Assembly: GCF_900117425.1 (NCBI RefSeq)
Contig: NZ_FPEH01000022.1
Location: forward strand, 19,052 to 83,051
DNA from: Novosphingobium sp. NDB2Meth1
GTDB lineage: Bacteria > Pseudomonadota > Alphaproteobacteria > Sphingomonadales > Sphingomonadaceae
Reading direction: 5' to 3'
DNA length: 64,000 nt
Part shown: positions 16,393 to 25,776 of the stretch, piece by piece
Layout: every line of letters starts with the position of its first letter
Position numbering within the stretch: position 1 is the first letter of the stretch
Notes under the pieces: generated by a model
What the model was told of the DNA's origin: nothing
The model's input: only the letters and a program-made list of their open reading frames with translations
The model's database searches: none
Position numbers and translations under genes: made by a program

Positions 16393-17407
16393 GCTTCTGG
16401 CTCCCATCGTGGCTCTGCTGGTAGCAGCGCTGGCAACGCCGGCAGCGGCTCAAGGTCTTCCGGCCGGGCCTGGCCGCTGCTCGGGCAGCTTCGTCAATCC
16501 TGTCACCGATGTGTGTTGGGGTTGCATGTTCCCGCTCTCGCTCGGCTCGCTCAAAATCTGGCCGTCCTCCCGGGCCGACACCAAGAATCCGGACCTCCCG
16601 ATCTGTGCGTGCGGCACTCCTGTTCCGCGCATTGGCCTCGCGATGGGTTTCTGGGAGCCGGTGCGGCTCGTCGACGTCACGACAAAGCCCTGGTGTTTCC
16701 CCAATCTCGGCGGGATCAAACTCAATCCCGGTTTCTCGATCGGCAATGGCTATGCCTCCGATTCCTCACAGGTTGGCGGTCAGGCGCAGAACAGCGCCAA
16801 GTACCACGTCCATTACTACATCTACCCGCTGCTCTACTGGCTAGAGGTCGTCACGGACTTCCTGTGCCTCGAGGCGAGCTCCTTCGATGTTGCCTATCTG
16901 AGTGAGATTGATCCCCTTTGGCAGGATGATGAGCTGACCACTCTGCTCAATCCCGAGGCGGCCCTGTTTACTTCGCCGTTGGCGCAAGCCGCCTGCTCGG
17001 CCGATTGCATTTCGGCGAGCGCAAAGCTGCCGATGGATGAGCTGTTCTGGTGCTCGGGCTGTCAGGGTCCGATGTACCCGATGAACGGCAACATCGGCGC
17101 GAACGTTGGCATGAAGCAATCTGCCCGGCTCGCGGCCGAGCGGATGATCTACAAGATGCACCGGCAGGGCCTGGCCTGGGGCACCAGCGGTCCGAAGGCG
17201 CTGTGCTCCAAGTATCTCATGCCGATCCTCAAGAAGAGCCAGTACCGCCTGCAGCAGGTGAACCCAACCGCAATGGTGAGCGGACGCGAGGCCTGTTCGC
17301 CCATCGGCGCCACAACGCTCTTGCCCAAGGCGGGTCAGGTCTACCCTGTGAAGGGTGAAGACGTGGGCTTCCTTGTCTGGCGCAAGCGCAACTGCTGCGT
17401 CCTTTAG
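16382..17407 (+). CDS. traU: TraU, pilus assembly/DNA transfer protein
   Basis: A 341-residue exported protein with a signal peptide ending ATPAAAQG and the Cys-rich TraU pattern: RCSGSF, DVCWGCMFPLSLGS, LPICACGTPVPRIGLAMGFWEP, KPWCFPNLGG, AACSADC, FWCSGCQGPMYP and KRNCCVL. In F, TraU is a periplasmic protein needed more for DNA transfer than for pilus growth. Many disulfides are expected, in line with DsbC in the operon. The ATG at 16382 lies within the preceding frame; the alternative upstream start lacks a signal peptide. Confidence 0.95.
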   Translation: MLGRLLAPIVALLVAALATPAAAQGLPAGPGRCSGSFVNPVTDVCWGCMFPLSLGSLKIWPSSRADTKNPDLPICACGTPVPRIGLAMGFWEPVRLVDVTTKPWCFPNLGGIKLNPGFSIGNGYASDSSQVGGQAQNSAKYHVHYYIYPLLYWLEVVTDFLCLEASSFDVAYLSEIDPLWQDDELTTLLNPEAALFTSPLAQAACSADCISASAKLPMDELFWCSGCQGPMYPMNGNIGANVGMKQSARLAAERMIYKMHRQGLAWGTSGPKALCSKYLMPILKKSQYRLQQVNPTAMVSGREACSPIGATTLLPKAGQVYPVKGEDVGFLVWRKRNCCVL

Positions 17408-17421
17408 CCGGGAGAGGGATA

Positions 17422-18159
17422 GTGAACCGCACGCTCGCTTTCTGTCTTACAGGTGTCGGTCTTGCAGGCTTTGCGGTGGCGGTCTTCGCCCAGACCGTTG
17501 AAGGTATCGATATTCAGGCTATCGAGGCGCGCGGGCACGCGGCGCAGGCCGATGCGCAAGAACTGTTCGATTTCGCGACCGCAAGGAGCGAGGCGCATCG
17601 CAGTGAGGCGCAAGGTGTCGTTGATGCAGCCAAGGCTTCCGTGCAGGATCTCGATGTATCGGACATGGGAGGAGTCAAAGGCGCCATTGATTTCGACGCG
17701 ATCGTAACCGGCGCAAAGGCCGGCAATGTTCAGCCCAAGGGCGCGCCGCTTTTCATTGCCTTTGCCAGCCTGTCGATGCCGGAGGACGCGCTCGCCCGGC
17801 TTATTGCGGACACGACCAAGGCTGGGGGCGTCGTGGTTTTCCGTGGCTTTTCCTCCGGCAATCCCCAAGCCTTCATCACGGGTATCCGCAAGGTTGTGGA
17901 CCAGGCCGGGGCCACCAACGTGGCGATCGACCCGCGGCTGTTTCGCTCGCTCCGTGTTGATCGGGTGCCGACCTTCGTGGCTCTCTCGACGGATTTTGAG
18001 CCTTGCGACCAACTCGACTGCGTAACCGCGCCGCCACCCAACGACCGGATCGCGGGCAATGTGAGCGTGGCCTATGTGCTCGAAACTTTTGCTGACGCCA
18101 ACGGCCCGGGCGCACCAGTGTCTCGGGTCGCGCTCGCGAACATGAGGACTGCGCGGTGA
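17422..18159 (+). CDS. trbC: TrbC, F-type pilus assembly protein
   Basis: A 245-residue exported protein. A signal peptide ending VFAQT precedes a helical Ala/Glu-rich segment and a thioredoxin-like C-terminal domain with LFIAFASLSMPEDALARLI and GGVVVFRGFS, the TrbC signature. TrbC acts with TraW in the periplasm. GTG start at 17422 after GGGAGAGGG. The stop overlaps traN. Confidence 0.92.
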   Translation: MNRTLAFCLTGVGLAGFAVAVFAQTVEGIDIQAIEARGHAAQADAQELFDFATARSEAHRSEAQGVVDAAKASVQDLDVSDMGGVKGAIDFDAIVTGAKAGNVQPKGAPLFIAFASLSMPEDALARLIADTTKAGGVVVFRGFSSGNPQAFITGIRKVVDQAGATNVAIDPRLFRSLRVDRVPTFVALSTDFEPCDQLDCVTAPPPNDRIAGNVSVAYVLETFADANGPGAPVSRVALANMRTAR

Positions 18160-19898
18160 ACCCGGTGCGGCTGTCATTTGCCTGTCTTGCGTTGCTCGCG
18201 TCCGGGCACCTTGCTCATGCCCAGATGACATCTGGCGATGCGCGCGCCGATGGCGAGGCCATGGCCCGTAGCCTGCGCGATGGCACGAACTCGACTATTC
18301 TGAGCGCTGGCAGTGAAGCAAGTGTGCCCGGTTTTGGCGGGACGGACATTCCAGCACGGCGCTATGTCGATGACCCCAAGGGGTTGACGACGGCCGGCGA
18401 AGCACAGCGCTACCAGGAGCAATACCGGACGGTCATTGATCCGCGCCGCAAGGTCGTCGATCCTGCGACGATCGATTTGTCGTCTGCCTCGGCAATTGAG
18501 GGCGATCCCGATCGTTACCTCGGGGCGGGAGCTGGGATCGGAGGGGAAGCCAACACCTGTTCGCCGCTTCCCCCGGGCGGCGATGGCGCAACGACCTATC
18601 TTGAAAGCTGCAACAGCGGGTCGCAGCCCTTTGACGCACCACGGACATGCAATGCCGCGCTTAGCGTTCAGACCGAAGGGCGGCGCTCCTGGGAATATGC
18701 TTGTGAAACCGACGAGTTTGCCGAGCGAACCGACATGTGCCCGATGCTTGCCAATGCGCAGGGTTCGGGTTCCTGCACCCTCGAGAGGAGCGTGCGCATC
18801 GGTCAGCGGTGCCTGCAGTGGGTAGCAAAAGATAACGGCCGCAAATGGTGTTCGGAGCCTGGAGAGCCGATCTACCGCCAGGTCTGGCAATGCCCTTCAA
18901 GGCTCAGCGGCGTGCCGGGCGGAGTCGAGCGAAACACTGCTCGGATCGTCGGCGAAACGATAGACGAAGCTGCTTGCCGGAGTGCCACCAATGGCGCCAC
19001 CTGCACCCTAGCTAGCGAGGTCTGCACGGCCCCTGACGAGACGCGGGTGATCAATGGTCTTTCGGTTACGCGAAGCTGTTGGGAGTGGCAGCGCACCTAT
19101 CAGTGCCAGGGTGTGGCACCGGCCAATGACTGCGCCGCGTTGGAAGCACGCTCTGATTGCAAGTTCAGTCATGATGAATGCCTGAGCTTCGAGCCCGATG
19201 GCGTGACCTGCAATGTCCACGACCGCTGGTACCAGTGCACCCTTCCCCAAACGGGCACCTCCGCTTCAGCCGCCTATGTCTGCGCGGGCGACCTCTACTG
19301 CATCGACGGCGAATGCACGCAGGTGACGCGCGAGGCGTCCACCGAGTTCAAGGACGCGATGGTCGCCATGAACGTGATGGGGAACCTGCGCGATGGCTTC
19401 GATCCCGACCAGTTGAAGATCTTCAGCGGCGAGCATCTGCGTTGCACCCGGAAGATTTTTGGCCTCTCGAACTGCTGTAGCGGGAAGGGCGTTCCGCTCC
19501 TGACACCGTTCCTGTGCGACCGCGAGGACCGCGAGGTCGACAAGCGCGATGATGCTGGCCTCTGCCACTTTGTCGGCACCTATTGTTCAGCGCGCGTCCT
19601 CGGAGTCTGCGTAACCCGCAAGCAGTCCTACTGCTGCTACGGAAGCAAGCTGGTCCGCATCCTCAACCAGCAGGGGAAGGCCCAGCTCGGCATGCAGTGG
19701 GGAACCCCGAAGCAACCTGACTGCGACGGCTTCCTGATCGCACAATTCCAGCAGCTCGATCTCAGCCGCATGGACTTCCGAGAGGTCTACGCCGAGTTCG
19801 TCGACGCGGCAAAGCTGCCCAGTGAGATCGAGATGTCGATCCAGATTCAGCAGAAAATCGAGAGCTACTATACTCGTCATGGAGGGACCGGATCATGA
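18156..19898 (+). CDS. traN: TraN, mating-pair stabilisation protein
   Basis: A 580-residue exported protein with signal peptide (LSFACLALLASGHLAHAQ) and 33 Cys in all, arranged as repeated Cys/Trp motifs (CLQWVAKDNGRKWC, SCWEWQRTYQC) and a conserved C-terminal section (KIFGLSNCCSGKG, SYCCYGSKLVRI). TraN sits in the outer membrane and helps stabilise donor-recipient contact. It is somewhat shorter than F TraN (about 600). GTG start overlaps the trbC stop by four bases. Confidence 0.93.
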   Translation: MNPVRLSFACLALLASGHLAHAQMTSGDARADGEAMARSLRDGTNSTILSAGSEASVPGFGGTDIPARRYVDDPKGLTTAGEAQRYQEQYRTVIDPRRKVVDPATIDLSSASAIEGDPDRYLGAGAGIGGEANTCSPLPPGGDGATTYLESCNSGSQPFDAPRTCNAALSVQTEGRRSWEYACETDEFAERTDMCPMLANAQGSGSCTLERSVRIGQRCLQWVAKDNGRKWCSEPGEPIYRQVWQCPSRLSGVPGGVERNTARIVGETIDEAACRSATNGATCTLASEVCTAPDETRVINGLSVTRSCWEWQRTYQCQGVAPANDCAALEARSDCKFSHDECLSFEPDGVTCNVHDRWYQCTLPQTGTSASAAYVCAGDLYCIDGECTQVTREASTEFKDAMVAMNVMGNLRDGFDPDQLKIFSGEHLRCTRKIFGLSNCCSGKGVPLLTPFLCDREDREVDKRDDAGLCHFVGTYCSARVLGVCVTRKQSYCCYGSKLVRILNQQGKAQLGMQWGTPKQPDCDGFLIAQFQQLDLSRMDFREVYAEFVDAAKLPSEIEMSIQIQQKIESYYTRHGGTGS

Positions 19899-20272
19899 CC
19901 GGTGCCACGGTCCTGCCATTCGGGAGAGAACGACCTTTCCCATCTGCTGAGGTTCTCGATCTGGCGGTTGCGGTTGCGATCGGTCGCGATCTCGCGCGGA
20001 CCGAGGCCGATCTTCTTGCGCGGATCGAAGACTGGTTCCTGCATCCGGCGACACGCAGCGAGGTCGCGAGTTCGGTTGCGCGCCTTCTCGACAAGGATTG
20101 GGCGCGCCGTTCGGGCACAGATGACTGCGGCCTGTGCCTGACGGAAGCCGGCGTCGCGGCCACGACCACTCTTTCGGGGGGAATGATCCGCATGATCGAC
20201 CGCGGCCGTGGTCTCTTCAAAACCGCCTTCCTCCTCCAGATGCTCGACCTCGGGAAAGGACAATGCCCATGA
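19895..20272 (+). CDS. Unknown 125-aa operon protein
   Basis: A 125-residue soluble protein with helical content (EVLDLAVAVAIGRDLARTEADLL, ATRSEVASSVARLLDKDWARR) and a CGLC motif. No signal peptide is seen, unlike its neighbours, so it is probably cytoplasmic. It overlaps traN by four bases and traF by four. A redox or regulatory role through CGLC is only a guess. Confidence 0.65.
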   Translation: MTGATVLPFGRERPFPSAEVLDLAVAVAIGRDLARTEADLLARIEDWFLHPATRSEVASSVARLLDKDWARRSGTDDCGLCLTEAGVAATTTLSGGMIRMIDRGRGLFKTAFLLQMLDLGKGQCP

Positions 20273-21075
20273 ATAAGCCTGTTTTCCTTGCCCTGAGCGC
20301 ATTCGGCGTGGCGCTCGGTGCTCCTTTGGTGGCGCAGAGCGCATCCCCCGCCCCGCGCGATGCGTTCTATTGCGATGAGCGCAAGCTTGGCACCTGGTTC
20401 TACTGCAATTCGGAAGAGGCCAAACGCAAGGCGCGGGAGCGAAGCCAACAGCAGCCGGCCCAGAGCCCGCCTGCGGTTGACCGCATGGCGGCAATTACCC
20501 GCCAGCTCGACGAGCTCAAGGCGCGCGCGATCCTCGAGCCGACCTCGGAGAACATCGTCAACTACATACGCTTCCAGCGCGAGCAGCTTGATCGTGCGTC
20601 GACCTTCGCCGACGTCTGGAGCCGTGCAATCTGGCAAAACCCCGAGCTCGATTACACGCTTGAGCGTCCAGTCTCGACCCTCGCCAAGCAGACCTGGCTA
20701 ACCGATCGCCGCCAGCAGCGCGAGGGATCGATGGCAGCGCTCACTCAGCGTTACGGCGTGTTCTACTTCTACTCCTCGTCATGCTCGGCCTGCCGGACAT
20801 TCTCGCCGGTCATGCGGGCCCTGTCCGATAGTTACGGCCTCGAGGTACTGGCGGTGTCGATGGATGGTGGCCCCAACGAGGCGTTTCCCAACTTCGTGGT
20901 CGACAGCGGCCAGTACCAGCGCATGGGGCTGCAAGGCGGGACCGTTCCTGCCCTTGTCCTGTTCGACACCCAGACGAAGCAGCCCATTCCGATCGGCTAC
21001 GGCGTGATGGCGGCCGACGAGGTCATGCAGCGCATCTTCTACCTCACCAAGATCGAACCAGGGAGCGACTATTGA
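20269..21075 (+). CDS. traF: TraF, thioredoxin-fold pilus assembly protein
   Basis: A 268-residue exported protein with signal peptide (FLALSAFGVALGAPLVAQS), the TraF N-terminal motif FYCDERKLGTWFYC, and a thioredoxin fold with FYFYSSSCSACRTFSP. The CSAC active pair is intact here, while many TraF proteins have lost it. It works in the periplasm with TraH and TraW. The ATG at 20269 is chosen because it gives an ATGA overlap and a spacing of eight from GGGAAAGGA; the ATG two codons earlier would be too close. Confidence 0.93.
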   Translation: MNKPVFLALSAFGVALGAPLVAQSASPAPRDAFYCDERKLGTWFYCNSEEAKRKARERSQQQPAQSPPAVDRMAAITRQLDELKARAILEPTSENIVNYIRFQREQLDRASTFADVWSRAIWQNPELDYTLERPVSTLAKQTWLTDRRQQREGSMAALTQRYGVFYFYSSSCSACRTFSPVMRALSDSYGLEVLAVSMDGGPNEAFPNFVVDSGQYQRMGLQGGTVPALVLFDTQTKQPIPIGYGVMAADEVMQRIFYLTKIEPGSDY

Positions 21076-22529
21076 TGGCACGCACCTCCACGCCAAATTC
21101 GGCGACCCGGCTGCTCGCTCCTGTCCTGAGGCGAGCGGGGATTGCCTTGTCAGCGCTGGCAGTTGCCAGCATGGGTGCTGGCCCTGTTCATGCGAATGTG
21201 GGGTCTGAGCTCAACAGCTTCTTCAATGACATGGGCGCGGCTGCGAACGCCACCGGGCCGGTTGCCTATCAGGGCCAGTCTGCGGGCTACTATTCAGGCG
21301 GCAACATCTGGACCCGTTTCCCGCAAAGGAGCGTCAACCCGGTCAATCTCCAGCTGCCCTCGGTCAAAGCCGGCTGCGGGGGTATCGATGTCTTCTCGGG
21401 TTCCTTCTCGTTCATCAATTCGGACGAGATCGTGGCGATGCTCAAGGCGACGGCCAACAATGCGCTCGGCTTTGCCTTCCAGCTCGCGATCAAGTCGATC
21501 AGTCCGCAGATCTCGGCAACGATTGAGGAAATGGCGCAGAAGGCGCAGCAGATGAACCAGTTCAACATGAACAGCTGCGAGACCGCACAGAACCTCGTCG
21601 GCGGCCTGTGGGGCAAGTCCGATCGCATGTCGTCGGAGATCTGCAAGTCGATCGGGAACAGCCAGGGCCTGTTCTCCGACTGGGCCAAGGGGCGGCATGA
21701 ATGCGGGACGGGTGGGCAGCGCGAGGCGACCCTGAAGGCGAACAAGGATCCCGCCATTCCCGCGGCCAGCTACAATTTCACGTGGGAGATGCTGAAGCAG
21801 AGCTACCCCAGTTTCTCGGTGAACTTCCGCGAATACCTGATGACCTTCGTCGGCACGGTGATCTTCTATCAGGACGGCGATGCCAGCGGCAAACGCGGTT
21901 ACCAGTTCGTCGGGCAGGGAGACCGGGCTTTGCTGACCGCGCTGCTCGATGGCGGGGGCTCGGTCACGATGCTGAAGTGCGACACGAGCGACAAGTGCCT
22001 CAATCCCACCACGCAGAGCATGTCTGTTTCTGCCTCGCAGGCCCTGAAGCCGCGTGTGAGGGCGATGATCGAGAGCATGAACGGCAAGGTGCGCAGCAAT
22101 GCTGCTCTCACGCCTGATGAGATTGGTCTTCTGGGAGCCACGACCATCCCCCTCTACAAGATCATCTCGGTCAACGCGGCCGCAACGCTTGGCGGCATGA
22201 CAGCCAATGACATGAACGATCTTGCCGAGATCGTCGCGATGGACCTCCTCGATGCGCTGGCACAGCAGTATTACGGCTATGCCTCGCGCGGCGTCGGCTC
22301 CTTCCAGAATGCCAATGAGGAAGCACTGTCACAGTGGCGCGCGCAGATCGTCTCGGTCCGACAGGTGCTCGACACATATTCCCAAGGGATGAACCTCCGC
22401 CTCGAACGGACCCAGCATGTCGTTCAGCGGGCTGTTTTCCTCGAGGGCACGTTGCGTAACAACCTTTCGCCCCAGATGTCGGCTGCGCTGCGATTCAGCA
22501 CATCCCTCTCAAATCAGGGCCTGCAATAG
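21075..22529 (+). CDS. traH: TraH, pilus assembly protein
   Basis: A 484-residue exported protein: signal peptide near LSALAVASMGAGPVHAN, then the TraH hallmark sequence GYYSGGNIWTRFPQ, LPSVKAGCGGIDVFSGSFSF and AIKSISPQISATIEEM. TraH forms part of the outer-membrane pilus assembly platform with TraF, TraW and TraU. The stop of traF overlaps the ATG by one base (TGATG). A TTG one codon earlier is possible. Confidence 0.95.
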   Translation: MARTSTPNSATRLLAPVLRRAGIALSALAVASMGAGPVHANVGSELNSFFNDMGAAANATGPVAYQGQSAGYYSGGNIWTRFPQRSVNPVNLQLPSVKAGCGGIDVFSGSFSFINSDEIVAMLKATANNALGFAFQLAIKSISPQISATIEEMAQKAQQMNQFNMNSCETAQNLVGGLWGKSDRMSSEICKSIGNSQGLFSDWAKGRHECGTGGQREATLKANKDPAIPAASYNFTWEMLKQSYPSFSVNFREYLMTFVGTVIFYQDGDASGKRGYQFVGQGDRALLTALLDGGGSVTMLKCDTSDKCLNPTTQSMSVSASQALKPRVRAMIESMNGKVRSNAALTPDEIGLLGATTIPLYKIISVNAAATLGGMTANDMNDLAEIVAMDLLDALAQQYYGYASRGVGSFQNANEEALSQWRAQIVSVRQVLDTYSQGMNLRLERTQHVVQRAVFLEGTLRNNLSPQMSAALRFSTSLSNQGLQ

Positions 22530-22557
22530 GCCCGGCGCGCGGCAGGAAGGACGAGCG

Positions 22558-25338
22558 ATGATGGAGATCTTCACGATCGGTGGAGGCGAGTACCTGGTCA
22601 ACATCTTCAATGCGGTCAGCGCCTGGACCGGGGGAGGGGGTTTCCGCGCGCTGCTGCGTGTCGTGATGGTGATCGGGCTCATTTATACCCTGCTCATCGT
22701 GGCTTTCAGTCTCGACTGGCGGGCCTGGTTCAACTGGTTTCTAGGTGCGACACTGATCTACGGCGCTCTGGTCGTCCCAGTGACCTCGGTCCGGATTACC
22801 GATCGCCTCAATCCCTCGCTCGCGCCGGCCACGGTTGCCAACGTGCCCATCGGTCTGGCGATGATCGCGTCGGTCAGCAGCCAGGCCGGGGACTGGCTGA
22901 CACGCACCGCCGAAACGGTCTTCGTGATGCCAGGTGCATTGCAGATGTCGACCAACGGGATGATCTACGGTGCGCGGCTTTGGGACCGGACCCGCGACTT
23001 TCAGATTCGCGACCCGCGGATAAGCGCAAACCTCGGAGAGTACTTCAAGCAGTGTCTGTTCTACGACATTCTGCTCGGACACACCTCTTTCGACACAATC
23101 GCCAACTCGAACAACATCCTTGCCGATATGGGGCCTGGGTCTCCGGCGCGGGGAATGAAGTTCCTGCCTGCGAGCGGGCCACCGATCATCGTCACCTGCC
23201 AGAATGCCTATAGCGAGCTGCAGACTGGCATCACCGCCTATACCGAGCTGGGTCTGCAGCAAGAGGGCCGCAAGCTGTTCCCCGGCCTGACGCCAGCTCT
23301 GGCGAGAGCGAAGCTGGTTTCTGATCTCCCTGTGATCGCAAACCAGTTCCACGGGAGCTCGCAGACAGCTCAGCAGGTTTTCCAGCAGCGCTCGCTGGTG
23401 AACGCTTTCCTCGAGGCGCGGGCCAATCTTGGGGCCGCGGACGGCGATACCTTTGCGATGCTTCGAGCAGAGGAGCAGGCGCGCAACACCTACAGCTCGA
23501 TCGCTCAGCAGGCGATGACTTGGGTGCCGCTTCTCAACATCGTCCTGACGGTGGTCTTTTATGCGATGTTCCCGGTCATCTTTCCGCTGTTTCTCATGCC
23601 GCGGACAGGTACGATGGCGCTCAAGGGCTACTTCACAGGGTTCTTCTACCTAGCTGCGTGGGGGCCGCTTTATGTGGTCCTGCACATGTTCATCATGGAC
23701 CGCGCTTCCGATGCCCTGAACGCCACCGCACCGGGCGGGATTACCATGGCGGGGATGGCGGGCATCGATGCGGTCAATGCGGATACGGCAACGATCGCGG
23801 GCTTTCTAATGATGTCGATCCCCTTCCTCGCCGGCGGAATGGCGAAAGGGGCCATGGCCGTCTCGTCGCAAGCGACCTCGATGCTTGCCCCAGCGCAGGC
23901 GGCAGCCGAAGCGGCTGCCGTCGAGCGTACGACCGGCAACTATTCCTACGGGAACGAGAGCTTCATGAACCTCTCAAGCTTCAACCGGCAGTCCGAACAA
24001 TGGAATGCCGCTCCCTCCTTCACCGGCGGGGCGCCGGTCATGTCGACGGTCAATGCGAATGGGACAACGACAAAGACCATGACGGATGGTGCGAGCGTCT
24101 TTGACACGTCGCCGGGCATGAGCCGATTGGCGTTCGGCGCGTCGCTCAGCCAGTTCGCCAATGCCGAGCGGCAGCAGACCCTTTCTGAACTTGAGACGGC
24201 GCGGAACACTCTTTCGGAAGAGCGGTCGCGCGCACTTTCGTTCCTCGACCGTACCTCGACGCGGCAAACCAGCGGAGTGCGCAACTCGAGTGGCAGTGAA
24301 AGATCGGCGGGCTATCGCTCGGGCGAGAACCTGCAGCGGTTCGACAATCAGTCGCTGGATGCCAGGGACACCGTCAGCGAAAGCGATCGTGTCACGCGGT
24401 CGAGGGGAGATCAGCAAACCAACATTGATCGTCTCGAGACGAGCCGCAGCGGCAGTGTCGGGTTGTCCGGCAGCGTTGCAGGCACTCGAGGTGGCGATGG
24501 CGGGCCTGGGGGCAAGGGGAGTGTGGGCGCCAATGGAGGTGTCCAAGCTGGCATCAGCGGTAGCCGCCAGCGAACAGACGTTGTCTCTCGAGGAAATGAT
24601 CGGAACGAAACGCAGGGCTTCGAGTCCTCGACTTCGGACAATCGTTCGAATGGTTCGAATGTCACGCAAGACAGTGGGAGCTACGCTCAAAGCGGAAGCT
24701 TCAGCCGGAGTGAGGGCTATTCCGAGAACGCCTACTCGCGTGAACGTGCACTCGAGGAGATCCGGCGGATCGATCAGCGGATCGCCCAGATTGACGAGCT
24801 GGCGACATCACTCACCGACAGTACCTCTACACGGGAGGGATTTGGTGCTAGTCTCGCCTTCGACATGAGCCAGATCGTGGCAAGCCGCTATCAGGAAAAG
24901 GCGGCGGAACTCGGGATCACTGCACCCAGCCTTGCTCGAACCGACTACAGTCCGCAAGAGCAGGCTGTCTACGAGCTTGTCGCGCGCGAGATCATCTCCG
25001 ACTACTACGATCAGCGGGTGGCGCCTTTCAATGATCTCATCCCGGAAAAGGGAACGCTTACCGGCAAAGTCGCCGGGCCCGGTAGCTTCACCGAAACTGA
25101 CCTTAGGGCTCGAGCGCCACAGCGTTCTGGCGGAAGCTCCCGGAATCTTGTCGAGGGATCGACCGATGACTCGATTGGTGCTCGGATAAGCGAAGGGCAG
25201 GGGAGCCTGAAGGAGCGCTACGAGGCCAATGGCACCCGCTTTGATGATCGGCGTCGGGAATTTGACGGGGGTCGTTCTACTTCAGGTGGCGCTGACGAGC
25301 GCTTCAATGAACGGTTCTATGATCGAGATCAGCGGTAG
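22558..25338 (+). CDS. traG: TraG, mating-pair stabilisation and entry exclusion
   Basis: A 926-residue protein. The N-terminal half is a membrane domain with about five helices (FRALLRVVMVIGLIYTLLIV; AWFNWFLGATLIYGAL; MTWVPLLNIVLTVVFYAM) and the TraG sequence GYFTGFFYLAAWGPLYVVLH. From about residue 490 it is a long low-complexity Ser/Asn/Gly/Gln-rich region, including a Gly stretch (GGDGGPGGKGS), ending in an Arg/Asp-rich tail. The C-terminal part likely lies in the periplasm. In F, TraG aids mating-pair stability and is the target of TraS. This is the last gene of the operon. Confidence 0.93.
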   Translation: MMEIFTIGGGEYLVNIFNAVSAWTGGGGFRALLRVVMVIGLIYTLLIVAFSLDWRAWFNWFLGATLIYGALVVPVTSVRITDRLNPSLAPATVANVPIGLAMIASVSSQAGDWLTRTAETVFVMPGALQMSTNGMIYGARLWDRTRDFQIRDPRISANLGEYFKQCLFYDILLGHTSFDTIANSNNILADMGPGSPARGMKFLPASGPPIIVTCQNAYSELQTGITAYTELGLQQEGRKLFPGLTPALARAKLVSDLPVIANQFHGSSQTAQQVFQQRSLVNAFLEARANLGAADGDTFAMLRAEEQARNTYSSIAQQAMTWVPLLNIVLTVVFYAMFPVIFPLFLMPRTGTMALKGYFTGFFYLAAWGPLYVVLHMFIMDRASDALNATAPGGITMAGMAGIDAVNADTATIAGFLMMSIPFLAGGMAKGAMAVSSQATSMLAPAQAAAEAAAVERTTGNYSYGNESFMNLSSFNRQSEQWNAAPSFTGGAPVMSTVNANGTTTKTMTDGASVFDTSPGMSRLAFGASLSQFANAERQQTLSELETARNTLSEERSRALSFLDRTSTRQTSGVRNSSGSERSAGYRSGENLQRFDNQSLDARDTVSESDRVTRSRGDQQTNIDRLETSRSGSVGLSGSVAGTRGGDGGPGGKGSVGANGGVQAGISGSRQRTDVVSRGNDRNETQGFESSTSDNRSNGSNVTQDSGSYAQSGSFSRSEGYSENAYSRERALEEIRRIDQRIAQIDELATSLTDSTSTREGFGASLAFDMSQIVASRYQEKAAELGITAPSLARTDYSPQEQAVYELVAREIISDYYDQRVAPFNDLIPEKGTLTGKVAGPGSFTETDLRARAPQRSGGSSRNLVEGSTDDSIGARISEGQGSLKERYEANGTRFDDRRREFDGGRSTSGGADERFNERFYDRDQR

Positions 25339-25384
25339 AGCGGATGGGGAGTTGTGGCAGCGCCCGGATACGATCTCGCAGTTA

Positions 25385-25597
25385 TCAGCTGAGCAAGCTG
25401 AATGCGATGAAACCGATGGAAACCAAAATCACGATCCAAGGTCCAGCGCTGTTTCTGGGGTGGCTATCCAGATGAGATCGGGCATCGTTTTCTGGAATAC
25501 GTGATTTCAAGAAATCTGGATCACCATTCCCAGTCAGGTCGTCAGGTATTGCTCGTTTCGAGAAATCGACAGTTCGCCAGTTTTCATAGTCTTCCAT
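25385..25597 (-). CDS. Small tail-anchored membrane protein
   Basis: A 70-residue frame with an acidic N-terminal part (EDYENWRTVDFSKRAIPDDL) and a single C-terminal transmembrane helix (WIVILVSIGFIAFSLL). GGAGA lies before the ATG at 25597. It is convergent with traG and divergent from the GntR-like gene. No family is recognised. The hydrophobic C-terminus and ribosome site favour a real gene. Confidence 0.5.
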   Translation of the reverse strand: MEDYENWRTVDFSKRAIPDDLTGNGDPDFLKSRIPENDARSHLDSHPRNSAGPWIVILVSIGFIAFSLLS

Positions 25598-25776
25598 CGT
25601 CTTTCTCCAATCTGAACATACCATTATCATGGTTCGATGACAACGATTGGAGGTGGTGTTGGGGACTGGCTGGAGTTGAGCGAAGCAGCATAGGAGGCTG
25701 CATTTCGCAGGCGTTATGCTAAGTTGAAACCCGGAGAGAGCGGCAAGCGCCATGTCTGGCGGGCCGTGGGGAATTC

